64,000 nt of DNA from Pseudomonas viridiflava (GCF_900601905.1 NZ_UWFA01000383.1:186001-250000), one strand, 5' to 3'. Positions 26,173 to 37,661 are shown, counted from the first letter of the stretch. Program-made: numbers and translations. Notes: generated from the sequence alone by a model not told the origin.

Positions 26173-27198
26173 ATGCAATGGACCCAACTCTTCAAACAGC
26201 TATTTCGGAGCGCACTGCTTTTGGCCACCCTCAGCACGAGCGTTGCACAGGCCGTCGAGCGACGGGATCTGATCATTGATACCGACCCGGGCGCCGATGA
26301 TGTCGTGGCCTTGCTGCTGGCACTGGCTTCGCCTGCCGAACTGAATGTCCTCGGGATCACTACCGTGGCCGGCAACGTGCGGATCGACAAGACCTCGCGC
26401 AACGCCAGGCTCGCTCGGGAATGGGCAGGGCGCGAGGACGTCCCGGTGTACGCCGGAGCTTCGCGGCCCTTGGTGCGCACACCGATTTACGCTGAAAACG
26501 TGCATGGTCAGGAAGGCCTGCCGGGCGTTCCAGTGTTCGAGCCCAAACAGGGGCTGGCCAGTGGCAATGCGGTGTCTTATCTGATCGAGACGTTGCGCAA
26601 GGCCAAGCCACACAGCATCACCCTGGCCATGCTCGGGCCGCAGACAAACCTGGCGCTGGCGTTGACCCAGGACCCTGAAATCATTCAGGGCATCAAGGAG
26701 GTGGTGGTAATGGGCGGCGCCCACTTCAATGGCGGCAATATCACCCCAGTGGCCGAATTCAACCTGTTTGCCGACCCGCACGCTGCCCAGGTAGTCCTGG
26801 CCAGCGGTGTCAAGCTGACCTACCTGCCGCTGGACGTGACCCACAAGATTCTCACCAGCGAGCAGCGCCTTGCGCAGATTGCCGCGCTGAACAATCAGGC
26901 GGGCAAACTGGTGGGCAGCATTCTTGATGAGTACGTGAAGCTCGATATGGTCCACTACGGCTTGCCGGGTGGCCCGGTGCATGACGCCAGCGTCATCGCC
27001 TGGCTGCTCAAGCCCGAGTTGTTTTCGGGCAGGCAGATCAACGTTGCGATTGATAGTCGAGAAGGCATTGGATTCGGTCAGACCGTCGCTGACTGGTACG
27101 GCACGCTGGGTCACGAAAAGAATGTGTTCTGGGTGCAGGAGGGTGACGCTCAAGGCTTTTTCGATCTGCTGACCGAGCGACTTTCGCGCCTGAAATAA
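26173..27198 (+). CDS. Exported nucleoside hydrolase
   Basis: A 341-residue inosine-uridine-preferring nucleoside hydrolase. The calcium-binding DTDPGADD motif is at residues 36-43, preceded by a clear signal peptide (cleavage after VAQA, near residue 27). Later stretches include VMGGAHFNGGN and HDASVIAW. Cytoplasmic relatives (RihA/B/C) lack a signal peptide. The enzyme splits nucleosides into base and ribose; here that would happen in the periplasm, next to RbsB. It lies 44 bases after rbsD with a GGGAG site and is probably the last gene of the operon. Confidence 0.9.
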   Translation: MQWTQLFKQLFRSALLLATLSTSVAQAVERRDLIIDTDPGADDVVALLLALASPAELNVLGITTVAGNVRIDKTSRNARLAREWAGREDVPVYAGASRPLVRTPIYAENVHGQEGLPGVPVFEPKQGLASGNAVSYLIETLRKAKPHSITLAMLGPQTNLALALTQDPEIIQGIKEVVVMGGAHFNGGNITPVAEFNLFADPHAAQVVLASGVKLTYLPLDVTHKILTSEQRLAQIAALNNQAGKLVGSILDEYVKLDMVHYGLPGGPVHDASVIAWLLKPELFSGRQINVAIDSREGIGFGQTVADWYGTLGHEKNVFWVQEGDAQGFFDLLTERLSRLK

Positions 27199-27218
27199 AC
27201 GTTGGGTGTGCCGATGGT

Positions 27219-27428
27219 TCACACCGGCTGCACAGGCGCTTGCTTGATTTCGTCCGGGTATCGGGCCAGCACCTGTGAGATAAAGCCTCGTGCACCGTCG
27301 GTGCCCAGCTCCTTGACGAGCAAGTCTATCGCGATGATCGCCAGCTCTTCCGGGTTTGCCGGGCTGTGAGATGAATGCCCTTGTGGCCATTTGGCCCTGA
27401 TCGCTGCATCGATGGATACGACTGCCAT
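27219..27428 (-). CDS. Small hypothetical protein
   Basis: A 69-residue protein from the ATG at 27428; a GTG at 27527 would extend it to 102 residues but has no good ribosome-binding site. It is helical, with the stretch NPEELAIIAIDLLVKEL. No family recognised. It is convergent with the nucleoside hydrolase. Confidence 0.5.
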   Translation of the reverse strand: MAVVSIDAAIRAKWPQGHSSHSPANPEELAIIAIDLLVKELGTDGARGFISQVLARYPDEIKQAPVQPV

Positions 27429-27726
27429 TGCTGTCTGTCTCGGCTGAGGGGAAGGTGAAGCCACTTGGCGTAGCGGCCGAACCGCGCCGCCAGTGCGAGT
27501 AAACCACTTCAGCAGGGCGTTTGGCACTGCGACTTACGCACTAGCCCGACGCGCTGATCACATCTACTCATGTTTTGTGACGATTTGCCTTCACATGCTT
27601 TTGCCGGCTGGGGCAGACTTCGGCGCTGTTCGGTCGGATTGGCCGTGATCAAGGGCCGCGTTGCAACGATTCGGTCACAACGCTGTCGCAAGGGTTCTGC
27701 TTTTGTTTATCGGTCGAGGAGGCTGT

Positions 27727-28041
27727 ATGCCGTGGAAATTGTCGTCAGTTGGGTTGGTTGTCGCCGTGTCACTGCTGGCAGGGTGCAGCAGCACGCCTGA
27801 ATCCCCAGCCAAAGAATCGCAAGCTCAGGTGTTGTCGGGTCGCTGTGACGCTGCAGGTGCGCAGTTTGCAGTGGGTCAGCAGGCTTCGGCAGCTTTGCTG
27901 GCGCAGGCTCGCAGCAAAGCAGGGGCACAGGATGCCCGTTTTATCAGCCCGAACGATGTGCTGACGCTTGAGTACCGTTCTGAGCGCGTCAATCTCAACA
28001 CCGACGCCAACGGCAAAGTGACAAGGGTCAACTGCGGCTGA
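27727..28041 (+). CDS. Lipoprotein with peptidase inhibitor I78 domain
   Basis: A 104-residue protein. The signal peptide ends in an LAGC lipobox (lipidated C20). The C-terminal half has the I78 inhibitor pattern, including FAVGQQ and a terminal VNLNTDANGKVTRVNCG stretch. Members of this family inhibit serine peptidases. The ATG at 27727 has a GAGGAGG site. The target peptidase is unknown. Confidence 0.82.
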   Translation: MPWKLSSVGLVVAVSLLAGCSSTPESPAKESQAQVLSGRCDAAGAQFAVGQQASAALLAQARSKAGAQDARFISPNDVLTLEYRSERVNLNTDANGKVTRVNCG

Positions 28042-28061
28042 TCGACGTAGATTTCAGGTAT

Positions 28062-28092
28062 AAAAAAACCCCGTCGATGACGGGGTTTTTTT
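28062..28092. terminator. Bidirectional terminator
   Basis: A run of A, stem CCCCGTC with loop GAT and GACGGGG, then a run of T. It lies between the I78 lipoprotein gene and the convergent cold-shock gene. Confidence 0.95.
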
Positions 28093-28105
28093 CAGCTCGC
28101 GTGGA

Positions 28106-28318
28106 TTACTCCGGGCGAACCTGAGCAGCTTGCATGCCCTTTTGGCCTTTCTCAGCCACGAAGGAAACAGTCTGGCCTTCTTTCAGGCTTTTGAAACCGT
28201 CGCTTTCGATAGCTTTGAAGTGTACGAACAGGTCGTCACCGCCGCCCTGTGGAGTGATAAAGCCGAAGCCTTTTTCATCGTTGAACCATTTTACGGTGCC
28301 GGATTGGCGATTAGACAT
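28106..28318 (-). CDS. Cold-shock domain protein, CspA family
   Basis: A 70-residue cold-shock protein. RNP1 (KGFGFI) and RNP2 (DLFVHF) are both intact, and the N-terminus reads [12 protein letters not shown] as in other Pseudomonas CapB/CspA proteins. It binds single-stranded RNA and DNA and acts as an RNA chaperone. The gene probably has a long 5' untranslated leader, because the 280 bases upstream contain no other gene. Confidence 0.96.
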   Translation of the reverse strand: MSNRQSGTVKWFNDEKGFGFITPQGGGDDLFVHFKAIESDGFKSLKEGQTVSFVAEKGQKGMQAAQVRPE

Positions 28319-28600
28319 GGTGAATCTCCAAGAACATAATTTTTCAGTAGTACGTGTTGCTCAGGCCAACTGGGCACACCGGCCTATCATAGTCGAAATG
28401 TGGGAATGTAGAGCCATTTCAGTAAGAAGTTTGAGCTTCTTGTGTAGTCGAATTCCTTATAACGCCATATGAAGGCTGTTTCACCCTGCTTTCAGTCGTC
28501 GATACGCTGAGCTGTAAGCCACGTTTTACAAGGCTTTGCGCCGTTCAATAAATGCTGAGGGCGGCAGGTACGCCCTCGTGCAATCACTCGATCCGGCTGA
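28319..28600 (-). other. Leader region of the cold-shock gene
   Basis: About 280 bases between the csp start and the next gene. The part nearest the gene is likely its 5' untranslated leader and promoter. At 28557-28577 a stem, GAGGGCG and CGCCCTC with a seven-base loop, may end the gene at 28601-28906. No protein-coding gene is evident. Confidence 0.5.
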
Positions 28601-28906
28601 TTATTTTTTTTCGTTTACGCAGTGTTGAGCCACAATCGTCTGCAATTTAGTGGTCAATTCGGTGCTTGGCGCTTCAGTTTTGCTGTTCAGCGCGGCAATT
28701 TCCTTGTCGGTAAAATTCTTGTTCACCTGCTGGGCACCGCACTCGCAATGGGTCTTGGCAGCATCGGCTTTCAGGGTTTTCCCGGCAGCTGCCGTGCATT
28801 CGGTGATGAAGGTGTTTTTTTCTGCCGCAGTCATGGCCGCTTGAGCGCTGAATGGCATCGCAAGGGCGACAGGGGCGAGCAGTGCAAGTACACGTAGAAG
28901 CTTCAT
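28601..28906 (-). CDS. Small periplasmic four-cysteine protein
   Basis: A 101-residue exported protein with a signal peptide ending near AQAA (residue 24). The mature part is helical and has four cysteines (C37, C54, C56 and C96), which could form two disulfides. The ATG at 28906 has an AAGGAG site. I do not recognise a named family. It is divergent from thrS. Confidence 0.75.
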   Translation of the reverse strand: MKLLRVLALLAPVALAMPFSAQAAMTAAEKNTFITECTAAAGKTLKADAAKTHCECGAQQVNKNFTDKEIAALNSKTEAPSTELTTKLQTIVAQHCVNEKK

Positions 28907-29259
28907 GGCGTTCTCCTTGATAGAGCGCAACGGATTTACTGGGTTGCAGAACAATCTGACGGCTGGAAGTCGCTCCAGTTCAGCATTCCTTAAAATGCGT
29001 GCAATTGAGCGCTTCAGGACACGCGTCATCAGGCGCAGCTGTGCTAGGATGCGCGTCCTTTATATTCGCGCGTGGCTGGCAGTCGTCATTTGTCAGCGTC
29101 GGGCGAATCAACGTTTCGTTCAATCCAGTCATCTGGTTCGGTTCAAGGTTGGCCGCAAGGCTCCTGCCACTGTGAGGCAGGCTCACCACCGGATCATGTA
29201 CTGGCTCATCCCAACCCACGTGACCTTTGGTAGGGGTCACCACTAGGAGAGGAGGCGCC
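28907..29259. other. Divergent gap before thrS
   Basis: About 350 bases containing the promoters of two divergent genes and the thrS leader. I see no convincing gene. The GGAGG ribosome-binding site of thrS is at 29251-29255. Confidence 0.5.
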
Positions 29260-31182
29260 ATGCCCACCATTACTCTTCCCGACGGCAGTCAACGTTCATT
29301 CGATCATCCGGTCTCCGTAGCCGATGTCGCGCTTTCCATTGGTGCAGGTCTGGCCAAGGCAACCGTGGCTGGTAAAGTTGACGGTCAACTGGTTGATGCC
29401 AGTGATCTGATCGAGAAAGATGCAAGTCTGCAGATCATCACCCCCAAGGACCAGGAAGGGCTGGAGATCATCCGCCACTCTTGCGCTCACCTCGTGGGTC
29501 ATGCCGTCAAGCAGCTGTATCCGACTGCGAAAATGGTTATCGGGCCGGTCATCGATGACGGGTTTTACTACGATATCGCTTACGAGCGCCCGTTCACGCC
29601 TGACGATATGGCGGCGATTGAGCAGCGCATGCAGCAGTTGATCGAAAAAGACTACGACGTCATCAAAAAGGTTACCCCGCGGGCCGAGGTCATCGACGTC
29701 TTTACTGCGCGCAATGAAGATTACAAGCTGCGTCTGGTTGAAGACATGCCAGAGCAACAGACCATGGGTCTGTACTATCACGAAGAATACGTCGACATGT
29801 GCCGTGGTCCGCATGTGCCGAATACGCGTTTCCTGAAATCGTTCAAGCTGACCAAGCTGTCCGGCGCCTACTGGCGTGGGGATGCCAAGAACGAACAGCT
29901 GCAGCGTGTCTACGGCACTGCGTGGGCTGACAAGAAACAACTGGCTGCCTACATCCAGCGGATCGAAGAAGCTGAAAAGCGCGATCACCGCAAGATCGGC
30001 AAGCGCCTGGGTCTGTTCCATACCCAGGAAGAAGCTCCGGGCATGGTGTTCTGGCACCCGCAAGGCTGGACGCTCTACCAGGTACTGGAACAGTACATGC
30101 GCAAGGTTCAGCAGCAGAACGGCTATCTGGAGATCAAGACGCCGCAGGTGGTTGATCGATCGCTGTGGGAAAAGTCCGGCCACTGGGCCAACTACGCCGA
30201 CAACATGTTCACCACTGAATCGGAAAGCCGCGATTACGCGATCAAGCCGATGAACTGCCCGTGCCACGTCCAGGTCTTCAACCAGGGCTTGAAAAGCTAC
30301 CGTGAATTGCCGCTGCGTCTGGCTGAGTTCGGTGCCTGTCACCGTAACGAGCCGTCTGGTGCGCTGCACGGGATCATGCGCGTTCGTGGCTTCACGCAGG
30401 ACGATGCGCATATCTTCTGCACGGAAGATCAGATGCAGGCCGAGTCTGCAGCATTCATCAAGCTGACTCTGGACGTGTACGCAGACTTCGGCTTCAAGGA
30501 CATCGAACTGAAGTTGTCGACCCGCCCTGAAAAGCGTGTGGGTTCCGACGAGCTGTGGGATCGCGCGGAAAGCGCACTGGCCTCGGCTCTGGACAGCGCC
30601 GGTCTGCCATATGATCTGCAGCCGGGCGAAGGCGCGTTCTATGGTCCGAAAATCGAGTTCTCGCTCAAAGACTGCCTCGGTCGTGTCTGGCAGTGTGGTA
30701 CCTTGCAGCTCGATTTCAATCTGCCGATCCGCTTGAGTGCTGAATACGTCTCCGAAGACAACAGCCGCAAGCATCCAGTGATGTTGCACCGGGCAATTCT
30801 CGGTTCTTTCGAGCGTTTCATCGGAATTCTGATCGAACACTACGAAGGCGCATTCCCGGCCTGGCTGGCGCCCACTCAAGCAGTGATCATGAATATCACT
30901 GATAAACAGGCAGATTTTGCCCTTGAAGTGGAAAAAAATCTGCTTGAAAGCGGGTTTCGTGCCAAGTCCGACTTGAGAAATGAAAAGATCGGCTTTAAAA
31001 TCCGTGAGCATACTTTGCTCAAGGTTCCTTATCTCCTCGTGATCGGGGATCGGGAAGTTGAAATGCAAACTGTCGCTGTGCGTACACGTGAAGGTGCAGA
31101 CCTTGGCTCCATGCCGGTCGCCCAATTCGCTGAATTCCTCGCACAAGCGGTTTCCCGGCGTGGTCGCCAAGATTCGGAGTAA
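29260..31182 (+). CDS. thrS: Threonyl-tRNA synthetase
   Basis: A 640-residue class II synthetase. In order: TGS domain at the N-terminus, editing domain with [16 protein letters not shown], catalytic core with [10 protein letters not shown] (a zinc ligand Cys) and [16 protein letters not shown], and the C-terminal anticodon-binding domain. It charges tRNA-Thr. The ATG at 29260 is preceded by GGAGG. It leads the conserved translation block. Confidence 0.98.
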   Translation: MPTITLPDGSQRSFDHPVSVADVALSIGAGLAKATVAGKVDGQLVDASDLIEKDASLQIITPKDQEGLEIIRHSCAHLVGHAVKQLYPTAKMVIGPVIDDGFYYDIAYERPFTPDDMAAIEQRMQQLIEKDYDVIKKVTPRAEVIDVFTARNEDYKLRLVEDMPEQQTMGLYYHEEYVDMCRGPHVPNTRFLKSFKLTKLSGAYWRGDAKNEQLQRVYGTAWADKKQLAAYIQRIEEAEKRDHRKIGKRLGLFHTQEEAPGMVFWHPQGWTLYQVLEQYMRKVQQQNGYLEIKTPQVVDRSLWEKSGHWANYADNMFTTESESRDYAIKPMNCPCHVQVFNQGLKSYRELPLRLAEFGACHRNEPSGALHGIMRVRGFTQDDAHIFCTEDQMQAESAAFIKLTLDVYADFGFKDIELKLSTRPEKRVGSDELWDRAESALASALDSAGLPYDLQPGEGAFYGPKIEFSLKDCLGRVWQCGTLQLDFNLPIRLSAEYVSEDNSRKHPVMLHRAILGSFERFIGILIEHYEGAFPAWLAPTQAVIMNITDKQADFALEVEKNLLESGFRAKSDLRNEKIGFKIREHTLLKVPYLLVIGDREVEMQTVAVRTREGADLGSMPVAQFAEFLAQAVSRRGRQDSE

Positions 31183-31187
31183 TTACT

Positions 31188-31733
31188 ATTAAGCGTGAAA
31201 TGAGACAAGATAAACGAGCTGCACCGAAAGCCCCGATCAACGAGAATATCTCGGCACGCGAGGTTCGGTTAATTGGAGCTGAGGGTGAGCAGCTTGGGAT
31301 TGTGTCAATTGAAGACGCGCTTCTTAAGGCTGAAGAGGCCAAGCTGGATCTGGTAGAAATTTCTGCCGATGCAGTACCCCCTGTCTGCAAACTGATGGAC
31401 TACGGCAAATCGATCTTCGAGAAGAAGAAGCAGGTTGCTGCGGCCAAGAAAAACCAGAAGCAGATCCAGGTTAAAGAAATCAAGTTTCGTCCAGGGACGG
31501 AGGAAGGGGATTACCAGGTAAAACTACGCAACCTGGTACGTTTCCTGAGTGACGGGGACAGGGCCAAGGTATCGTTGAGATTCCGCGGTCGTGAGATGGC
31601 CCACCAGGAGCTGGGCATGGAACTGTTGAAGCGGGTTGAAGGTGACCTGCTCGAATACGGTTCCGTTGAGCAGCATCCTAAGATGGAAGGACGCCAGCTG
31701 ATCATGGTCATCGCCCCGAAAAAGAAGAAATGA
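31188..31733 (+). CDS. infC: Translation initiation factor IF-3, AUU start
   Basis: IF-3 with the canonical [16 protein letters not shown]-terminus and C-terminal domain ending in a KKKK tail. The start is ATT at 31188, five bases after the thrS stop, with GGAG eight bases upstream; the first ATG (31200) has no ribosome-binding site at proper distance. An AUU start is conserved in infC of gamma-proteobacteria and lets IF-3 repress its own translation. The product is 181 residues. IF-3 prevents subunit joining and checks the initiator tRNA. Confidence 0.95.
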   Translation: MKREMRQDKRAAPKAPINENISAREVRLIGAEGEQLGIVSIEDALLKAEEAKLDLVEISADAVPPVCKLMDYGKSIFEKKKQVAAAKKNQKQIQVKEIKFRPGTEEGDYQVKLRNLVRFLSDGDRAKVSLRFRGREMAHQELGMELLKRVEGDLLEYGSVEQHPKMEGRQLIMVIAPKKKK

Positions 31734-31793
31734 CCACCAGGGCACGGCAGGCCTTGCGGTTATGTTTATCAACTGAATGCGGAGTATCCGAAC

Positions 31794-31988
31794 ATGCCAA
31801 AGATGAAGACTAAAAGTGGTGCAGCTAAGCGGTTTTTGAAAACTGCTAACGGCATCAAGCACAAACACGCTTTCAAGAGCCACATTCTGACCAAAATGTC
31901 GACTAAGCGTAAGCGTCAACTGCGCGGTAGCAGCCTGCTGCATCCGTCTGACGTTGCAAAAGTCAAGCGCATGCTGCGCCTTTGCTGA
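31794..31988 (+). CDS. rpmI: Ribosomal protein bL35
   Basis: A 64-residue, very basic protein with the typical [14 protein letters not shown] start. It is part of the large ribosomal subunit and lies between infC and rplT as in most bacteria. Confidence 0.98.
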   Translation: MPKMKTKSGAAKRFLKTANGIKHKHAFKSHILTKMSTKRKRQLRGSSLLHPSDVAKVKRMLRLC

Positions 31989-32018
31989 TTTTTTGATCAA
32001 GAATAGAGGAAGTAACTC

Positions 32019-33499
<1,481 letters not shown>

Positions 33500-33578
33500 G
33501 GCGCTGGATGGCAGCCGCCCGAGCGCCGCTGTCGACGAGCACCGGAGTCGCCCGTAACGAACATTTTTGGAGAGCAGG

Positions 33579-35957
33579 ATGAAATTCAGTGAACAATGGT
33601 TGCGTGGCTGGGTAAGCCCGCAAGTATCGCGTGACGAGCTGGTTGCTCGCCTGTCGATGGCCGGCCTTGAAGTCGATAGCGTCACTCTGGCCGCTGGTGC
33701 ATTCAGCGGTGTGATCGTCGGCGAAGTGCTGAGCACGGAGCAACACCCCGATGCCGACAAATTGCGCGTCTGCCAGGTTAGCAACGGTTCGGAAAATTTT
33801 CAGGTCGTCTGTGGTGCACCGAATGTGCGCCCGGGCCTGAAGATTCCGTTCGCCATGATCGGTGCCGAGCTACCGGGCGACTTCAAGATCAAGAAAGCCA
33901 AGCTGCGCGGCGTCGAATCCAACGGCATGTTGTGCTCCCAGTCCGAGCTGCAAGTGGGCGAGGGCAATGACGGTTTGATGGAACTGCCGGCGGATGCGCC
34001 GGTGGGCCAGGATTTCCGCGTTTACCTGGAGCTCGATGATGCCAGCATCGAAGTCGACCTGACGCCTAACCGTGGCGATTGCCTGTCGCTGGCAGGGCTT
34101 GCCCGCGAAGTCGGCGCGCTCTATGCCTGTGATGTGAGCGTTCCGGCAGTTGCCGCTGTGTCCGTCAGCCACGACGAAGTACGCCCGGTTGAAGTGCTGG
34201 CACCCAACGCTTGCCCGCGTTATCTGGGCCGGGTGATTCGCAATGTCGACCTGTCGCGACCAACGCCTTTGTGGATGGTCGAGCGCCTGCGTCGTTCAGA
34301 CATTCGCAGCATTGATGCCGTGGTCGACATCACCAACTACGTGATGATCGAACTGGGCCAGCCGTTACACGCTTTCGATCTGGCGCAAATCCATGGCGGC
34401 ATTCGTGTCCGCATGGCAGAAGAGGGCGAAAAGCTTGTTCTGCTCGATGGTCAGGAAGTCAGCCTGCGTGCCGACACACTGGTCATCGCCGACCACCAGC
34501 GTGCCCTGGCGATTGCTGGCGTGATGGGCGGTGAGCACAGCGGTGTCTCCAGCGAAACCCGTGACGTGTTCCTCGAAAGCGCCTTCTTCGACCAGATCGC
34601 CGTGGCTGGCAAAGCCCGCTCCTACGGCCTGCATACCGATGCTTCGCACCGTTACGAGCGGGGCGTCGACTGGCAGCTTGCGCGTAAAGCCATGGAACGA
34701 GCCACTGGCCTGTTGCTGGAGATCACCGGTGGCGAAGCTGGCCCGGTGATTGAAGCGGTCAGCGAAAAAGATCTGCCTTCGATCGCACCGGTTACGCTGC
34801 GTGCCGAGCGTATCGAGCAGATGCTGGGCCTGAAAATGGACCCGGTTGAGATTGAGAGTTTGTTGACCGGTCTGGGTCTGGTGGTTTCCTCCGAAGCGGC
34901 AGGGCAGTGGCGCGTAGAAGTGCCGAGCCATCGCTTCGATATCAGCCTTGAAGTCGACCTGATTGAAGAACTGGCTCGTCTCTATGGCTATAACCGTCTG
35001 CCGGTTCGTTATCCGCAAGCGCGTCTGGCACCGCAGGCCAAGGCCGAAGCGCGGAGCGATCTGCCTGAGCTGCGCCGTTTGCTGGTCGCTCGCGGCTATC
35101 AGGAAGCGATCACCTACAGCTTCATTGATCCAAGGCAGTTCGAGCTGTTCAGCCCGGGCGCCAAGCCGCTGCTGTTGGCAAATCCGATTTCCAATGATAT
35201 GGCCGCCATGCGCGCTTCGTTGTGGCCGGGTCTGGTCAAGTCGTTGCAGCACAACCTCAATCGTCAGCAGGATCGCGTACGCCTGTTCGAGAGCGGTCTG
35301 CGCTTCGTCGGTCAACTGGACGGCCTCAAGCAAGAGCCGATGCTGGCCGGTGTTGTGTGCGGCAGCCGTCTGCCGGAAGGCTGGGCACAAGGTCGTGATG
35401 TAGTAGATTTCTTCGACGTCAAGGCCGACGTTGAAGCGGTGCTGGGATTTGCCGGCGCTCTGGACTCGTTCACCTTCGTGCCTGGCAAGCATCCGGCCTT
35501 GCATCCGGGGCAGACTGCTCGCATCGAACGCGAAGGGCGTGAAGTGGGCTATGTCGGCGCCATTCATCCTGAATTGTCGAAAACCTTGGGCCTGGACCGT
35601 CCGGTGTTTGTCTTCGAGCTGGTTCTGGCCGAAGTCGCACTGGGTAAAATGCCTAAATTCCAGGAGTTGTCGCGCTTTCCTGAAGTACGACGTGACCTGG
35701 CGCTGATCGCTGATGAAGGCGTTGCAGCCACCGCCGTTCTTGGGGTAATTCGAGAAAATGCAGGCGAATGGCTCACAGACCTCAGGCTATTTGACGTCTA
35801 TCAAGGTAAAGGCATTGATCCGCATAGAAAAAGCCTTGCAGTCGGCTTGACCTGGCAGCATCCATCGCGCACTCTTAACGACGATGAGGTCAATGCGGCG
35901 ACGCATAAAATCCTCACCTCACTCGAGGAAAGGTTAAACGCCACGTTAAGGAAGTAG
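33579..35957 (+). CDS. pheT: Phenylalanyl-tRNA synthetase beta subunit
   Basis: A 792-residue beta subunit with, in order, a tRNA-binding domain (residues about 40-150), the B3/B4 editing domain, B5 with PSHRFDISLEVDLIEELARLYG, and the C-terminal FDX-ACB anticodon-binding domain. The length is normal. The ATG at 33579 has GGAG upstream; ihfA starts three bases after its stop. Confidence 0.97.
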   Translation: MKFSEQWLRGWVSPQVSRDELVARLSMAGLEVDSVTLAAGAFSGVIVGEVLSTEQHPDADKLRVCQVSNGSENFQVVCGAPNVRPGLKIPFAMIGAELPGDFKIKKAKLRGVESNGMLCSQSELQVGEGNDGLMELPADAPVGQDFRVYLELDDASIEVDLTPNRGDCLSLAGLAREVGALYACDVSVPAVAAVSVSHDEVRPVEVLAPNACPRYLGRVIRNVDLSRPTPLWMVERLRRSDIRSIDAVVDITNYVMIELGQPLHAFDLAQIHGGIRVRMAEEGEKLVLLDGQEVSLRADTLVIADHQRALAIAGVMGGEHSGVSSETRDVFLESAFFDQIAVAGKARSYGLHTDASHRYERGVDWQLARKAMERATGLLLEITGGEAGPVIEAVSEKDLPSIAPVTLRAERIEQMLGLKMDPVEIESLLTGLGLVVSSEAAGQWRVEVPSHRFDISLEVDLIEELARLYGYNRLPVRYPQARLAPQAKAEARSDLPELRRLLVARGYQEAITYSFIDPRQFELFSPGAKPLLLANPISNDMAAMRASLWPGLVKSLQHNLNRQQDRVRLFESGLRFVGQLDGLKQEPMLAGVVCGSRLPEGWAQGRDVVDFFDVKADVEAVLGFAGALDSFTFVPGKHPALHPGQTARIEREGREVGYVGAIHPELSKTLGLDRPVFVFELVLAEVALGKMPKFQELSRFPEVRRDLALIADEGVAATAVLGVIRENAGEWLTDLRLFDVYQGKGIDPHRKSLAVGLTWQHPSRTLNDDEVNAATHKILTSLEERLNATLRK

Positions 35958-35960
35958 CGT

Positions 35961-36263
35961 ATGGGGGCTCTGACGAAAGCTGAGATGGCCGAACGTCTGT
36001 ACGAAGAGCTGGGCCTGAATAAACGAGAAGCCAAGGAATTGGTGGAGCTGTTCTTCGAGGAAATCAGGCACGCTCTGGAAGATAACGAACAGGTCAAATT
36101 GTCCGGATTCGGCAATTTTGACCTGCGAGATAAACGCCAGCGTCCAGGTAGAAACCCGAAGACCGGGGAAGAAATTCCTATCACGGCTCGCCGAGTCGTC
36201 ACGTTCCGTCCAGGGCAGAAGTTGAAAGCCCGAGTTGAGGCATATGCTGGAACCAAGTCATAA
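35961..36263 (+). CDS. ihfA: Integration host factor alpha subunit
   Basis: A 100-residue HU/IHF protein with the DNA-binding arm containing [12 protein letters not shown] and the VKLSGFGNF core. IHF bends DNA in promoters, recombination and replication. It lies directly after pheT as in other gamma-proteobacteria. Its last 20 bases overlap the MerR gene. Confidence 0.97.
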   Translation: MGALTKAEMAERLYEELGLNKREAKELVELFFEEIRHALEDNEQVKLSGFGNFDLRDKRQRPGRNPKTGEEIPITARRVVTFRPGQKLKARVEAYAGTKS

Positions 36264-36600
36264 CGATGAGCTCCCGCCGATTCCTGGCAAACGCTACTTC
36301 ACCATTGGTGAGGTGAGTGAGCTCTGCGCGGTAAAACCGCACGTTCTGCGCTATTGGGAACAGGAGTTTCCTCAACTCAACCCCGTAAAACGCCGCGGCA
36401 ATCGTCGTTATTATCAGCGCGAAGACGTACTGATGATTCGCCAGATCCGCGGGCTGCTTTATGAGCAAGGTTTCACCATCGGAGGCGCACGTTTGCGCAT
36501 GACGGCTGGCGAGCCCAAGGATGATGCTCAAGAGTACAAGCAACTGATCCGGGAAATGATCGTAGAGCTTGAAGATGTTCTGGTGGTCCTGGCCAAGTAG
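36244..36600 (+). CDS. MerR-family regulator, downstream of ihfA
   Basis: A 118-residue protein with an N-terminal MerR winged helix ([22 protein letters not shown]) and a C-terminal coiled-coil dimer helix. No effector-binding cysteines follow. The same gene follows ihfA in P. aeruginosa (PA2737). The target is unknown. The ATG at 36244 lies inside ihfA. Confidence 0.94.
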   Translation: MLEPSHNDELPPIPGKRYFTIGEVSELCAVKPHVLRYWEQEFPQLNPVKRRGNRRYYQREDVLMIRQIRGLLYEQGFTIGGARLRMTAGEPKDDAQEYKQLIREMIVELEDVLVVLAK

Positions 36601-36685
36601 ATTCAGCCAGATACTTCCATAATTCAAAAGCTTAGGTTATATTCCTCGAAGTTTTCGCACACAGCGAAGCTGATACACGCCTAGT

Positions 36686-36762
36686 CGGGGCGTAGCGCAG
36701 CCCGGTAGCGCACTTGCATGGGGTGCAAGGGGTCGAGTGTTCGAATCACTCCGTCCCGACCA
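36686..36762 (+). tRNA. tRNA-Pro (anticodon GGG)
   Basis: A complete 77-nucleotide cloverleaf. The acceptor stem is CGGGGCG with CGTCCCG, the anticodon stem is CTTGC with GCAAG, and the loop ATGGGGT holds GGG. The T arm is GAGTG-TTCGAAT-CACTC. CCA is encoded at the 3' end. It reads CCC and CCU proline codons. Confidence 0.98.
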
Positions 36763-36778
36763 TTTAATTCAATGACTT

Positions 36779-36800
36779 AGCCACCTTCGGGTGGCTTTTT
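36779..36800 (+). terminator. Terminator of the tRNA-Pro gene
   Basis: Stem AGCCACC and GGTGGCT with a TTCG loop followed by TTTT, 17 bases after the tRNA. Confidence 0.93.
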
Positions 36801-36932
36801 CATGTCTGCAGATCGGGTTTTGCGGATGTTCGGGTAGTCTAACCGCTACACGAACGCTGTTCAGCCAACGCGATGATTGCCACATTTTGCCTTTGTCGGT
36901 AGGGTGCTTTGCTGTCCAGCAAGGAGCACTAC

Positions 36933-37592
36933 ATGAGCCAGACGAACCCGCCAGCAGGGACGAACGAGTCGGTTGCGGTTGCCAAACAAAGACAACAGCG
37001 GCGTGCGCCCAAGGGCGAGAAGCGCCGCGAAGAGTTACTTGATGCCGCCTTGCAGGTATTTTCCCTGGAAGGCTACAGCGGGGCGTCCATGGCCCAGGTG
37101 GCGAGCATTGTCGGGATCTCGGTCGCAGGTCTGCTGCATCACTTCCCCAGCAAGATTTTGTTGCTGATGGGCGTGCTGGAGCATCGCGACAAGGTCAATC
37201 AGAAGATCGCCGACGAGGTCCGCGCCGAAAAAAACCTGTCTGGTCTGCTGGGTAGTCTGCGGGCGATCAACCGCTCCAACGCCACGGCTCCGGGTGTGGT
37301 GCGCGCGTTTACCATCCTCAATACCGAAAGCATGGTCGAAGGGCATCCGGCCTGGTCCTGGTTTCAGGAGCGCTATGAGAGGATCCACGGGCGCTTGATC
37401 GGTCAGTTCGCTGAGCTGGTGGAGATGGGTGAGGTGCGGGCCGATGTCGACTTGCCCGGTCTGGTCCAGGAGATCCTGGCGATGATGGACGGGCTGCAGA
37501 TCCAGTGGTTGCGCTTTCCGGAGACGGTCGATCTGGTGGAGCGTTTCGACAGCTACATGGCGCGTGTCGACGCGGCAATACGTCAGCGATAA
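36933..37592 (+). CDS. TetR-family regulator
   Basis: A 219-residue TetR repressor with the helix-turn-helix near residues 30-75 (ELLDAALQVFSLEGYSGASM, then VGISVAGLLHHF) and a helical ligand-binding domain. The ATG at 36933 has AAGGAG upstream. It is convergent with the GH3 gene and may control it, but no operator evidence is visible. Confidence 0.9.
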   Translation: MSQTNPPAGTNESVAVAKQRQQRRAPKGEKRREELLDAALQVFSLEGYSGASMAQVASIVGISVAGLLHHFPSKILLLMGVLEHRDKVNQKIADEVRAEKNLSGLLGSLRAINRSNATAPGVVRAFTILNTESMVEGHPAWSWFQERYERIHGRLIGQFAELVEMGEVRADVDLPGLVQEILAMMDGLQIQWLRFPETVDLVERFDSYMARVDAAIRQR

Positions 37593-37595
37593 CGC

Positions 37596-37623
37596 AAAAA
37601 AGGGGCTCATTGCAGAGCCCCTT
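37596..37623 (-). terminator. Terminator of the GH3 gene
   Basis: Stem GGGGCTC and GAGCCCC with a six-base loop; on the minus strand it is followed by a run of T. It may also serve the TetR gene weakly. Confidence 0.85.
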
Positions 37624-37661
37624 CGTACTGCGGTGCCGCTATTGCTGATTCAACCGATCAG

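Noticed and set aside
29296..31170. A 624-codon open frame on the minus strand
   Set aside because: It mirrors thrS almost end to end, a usual artefact of high-GC codon use. No ribosome-binding site or family pattern.
36686..36762. tRNA-Pro as an integration site for a mobile element
   Set aside because: No integrase gene and no repeated tRNA 3' end is visible in the following sequence.
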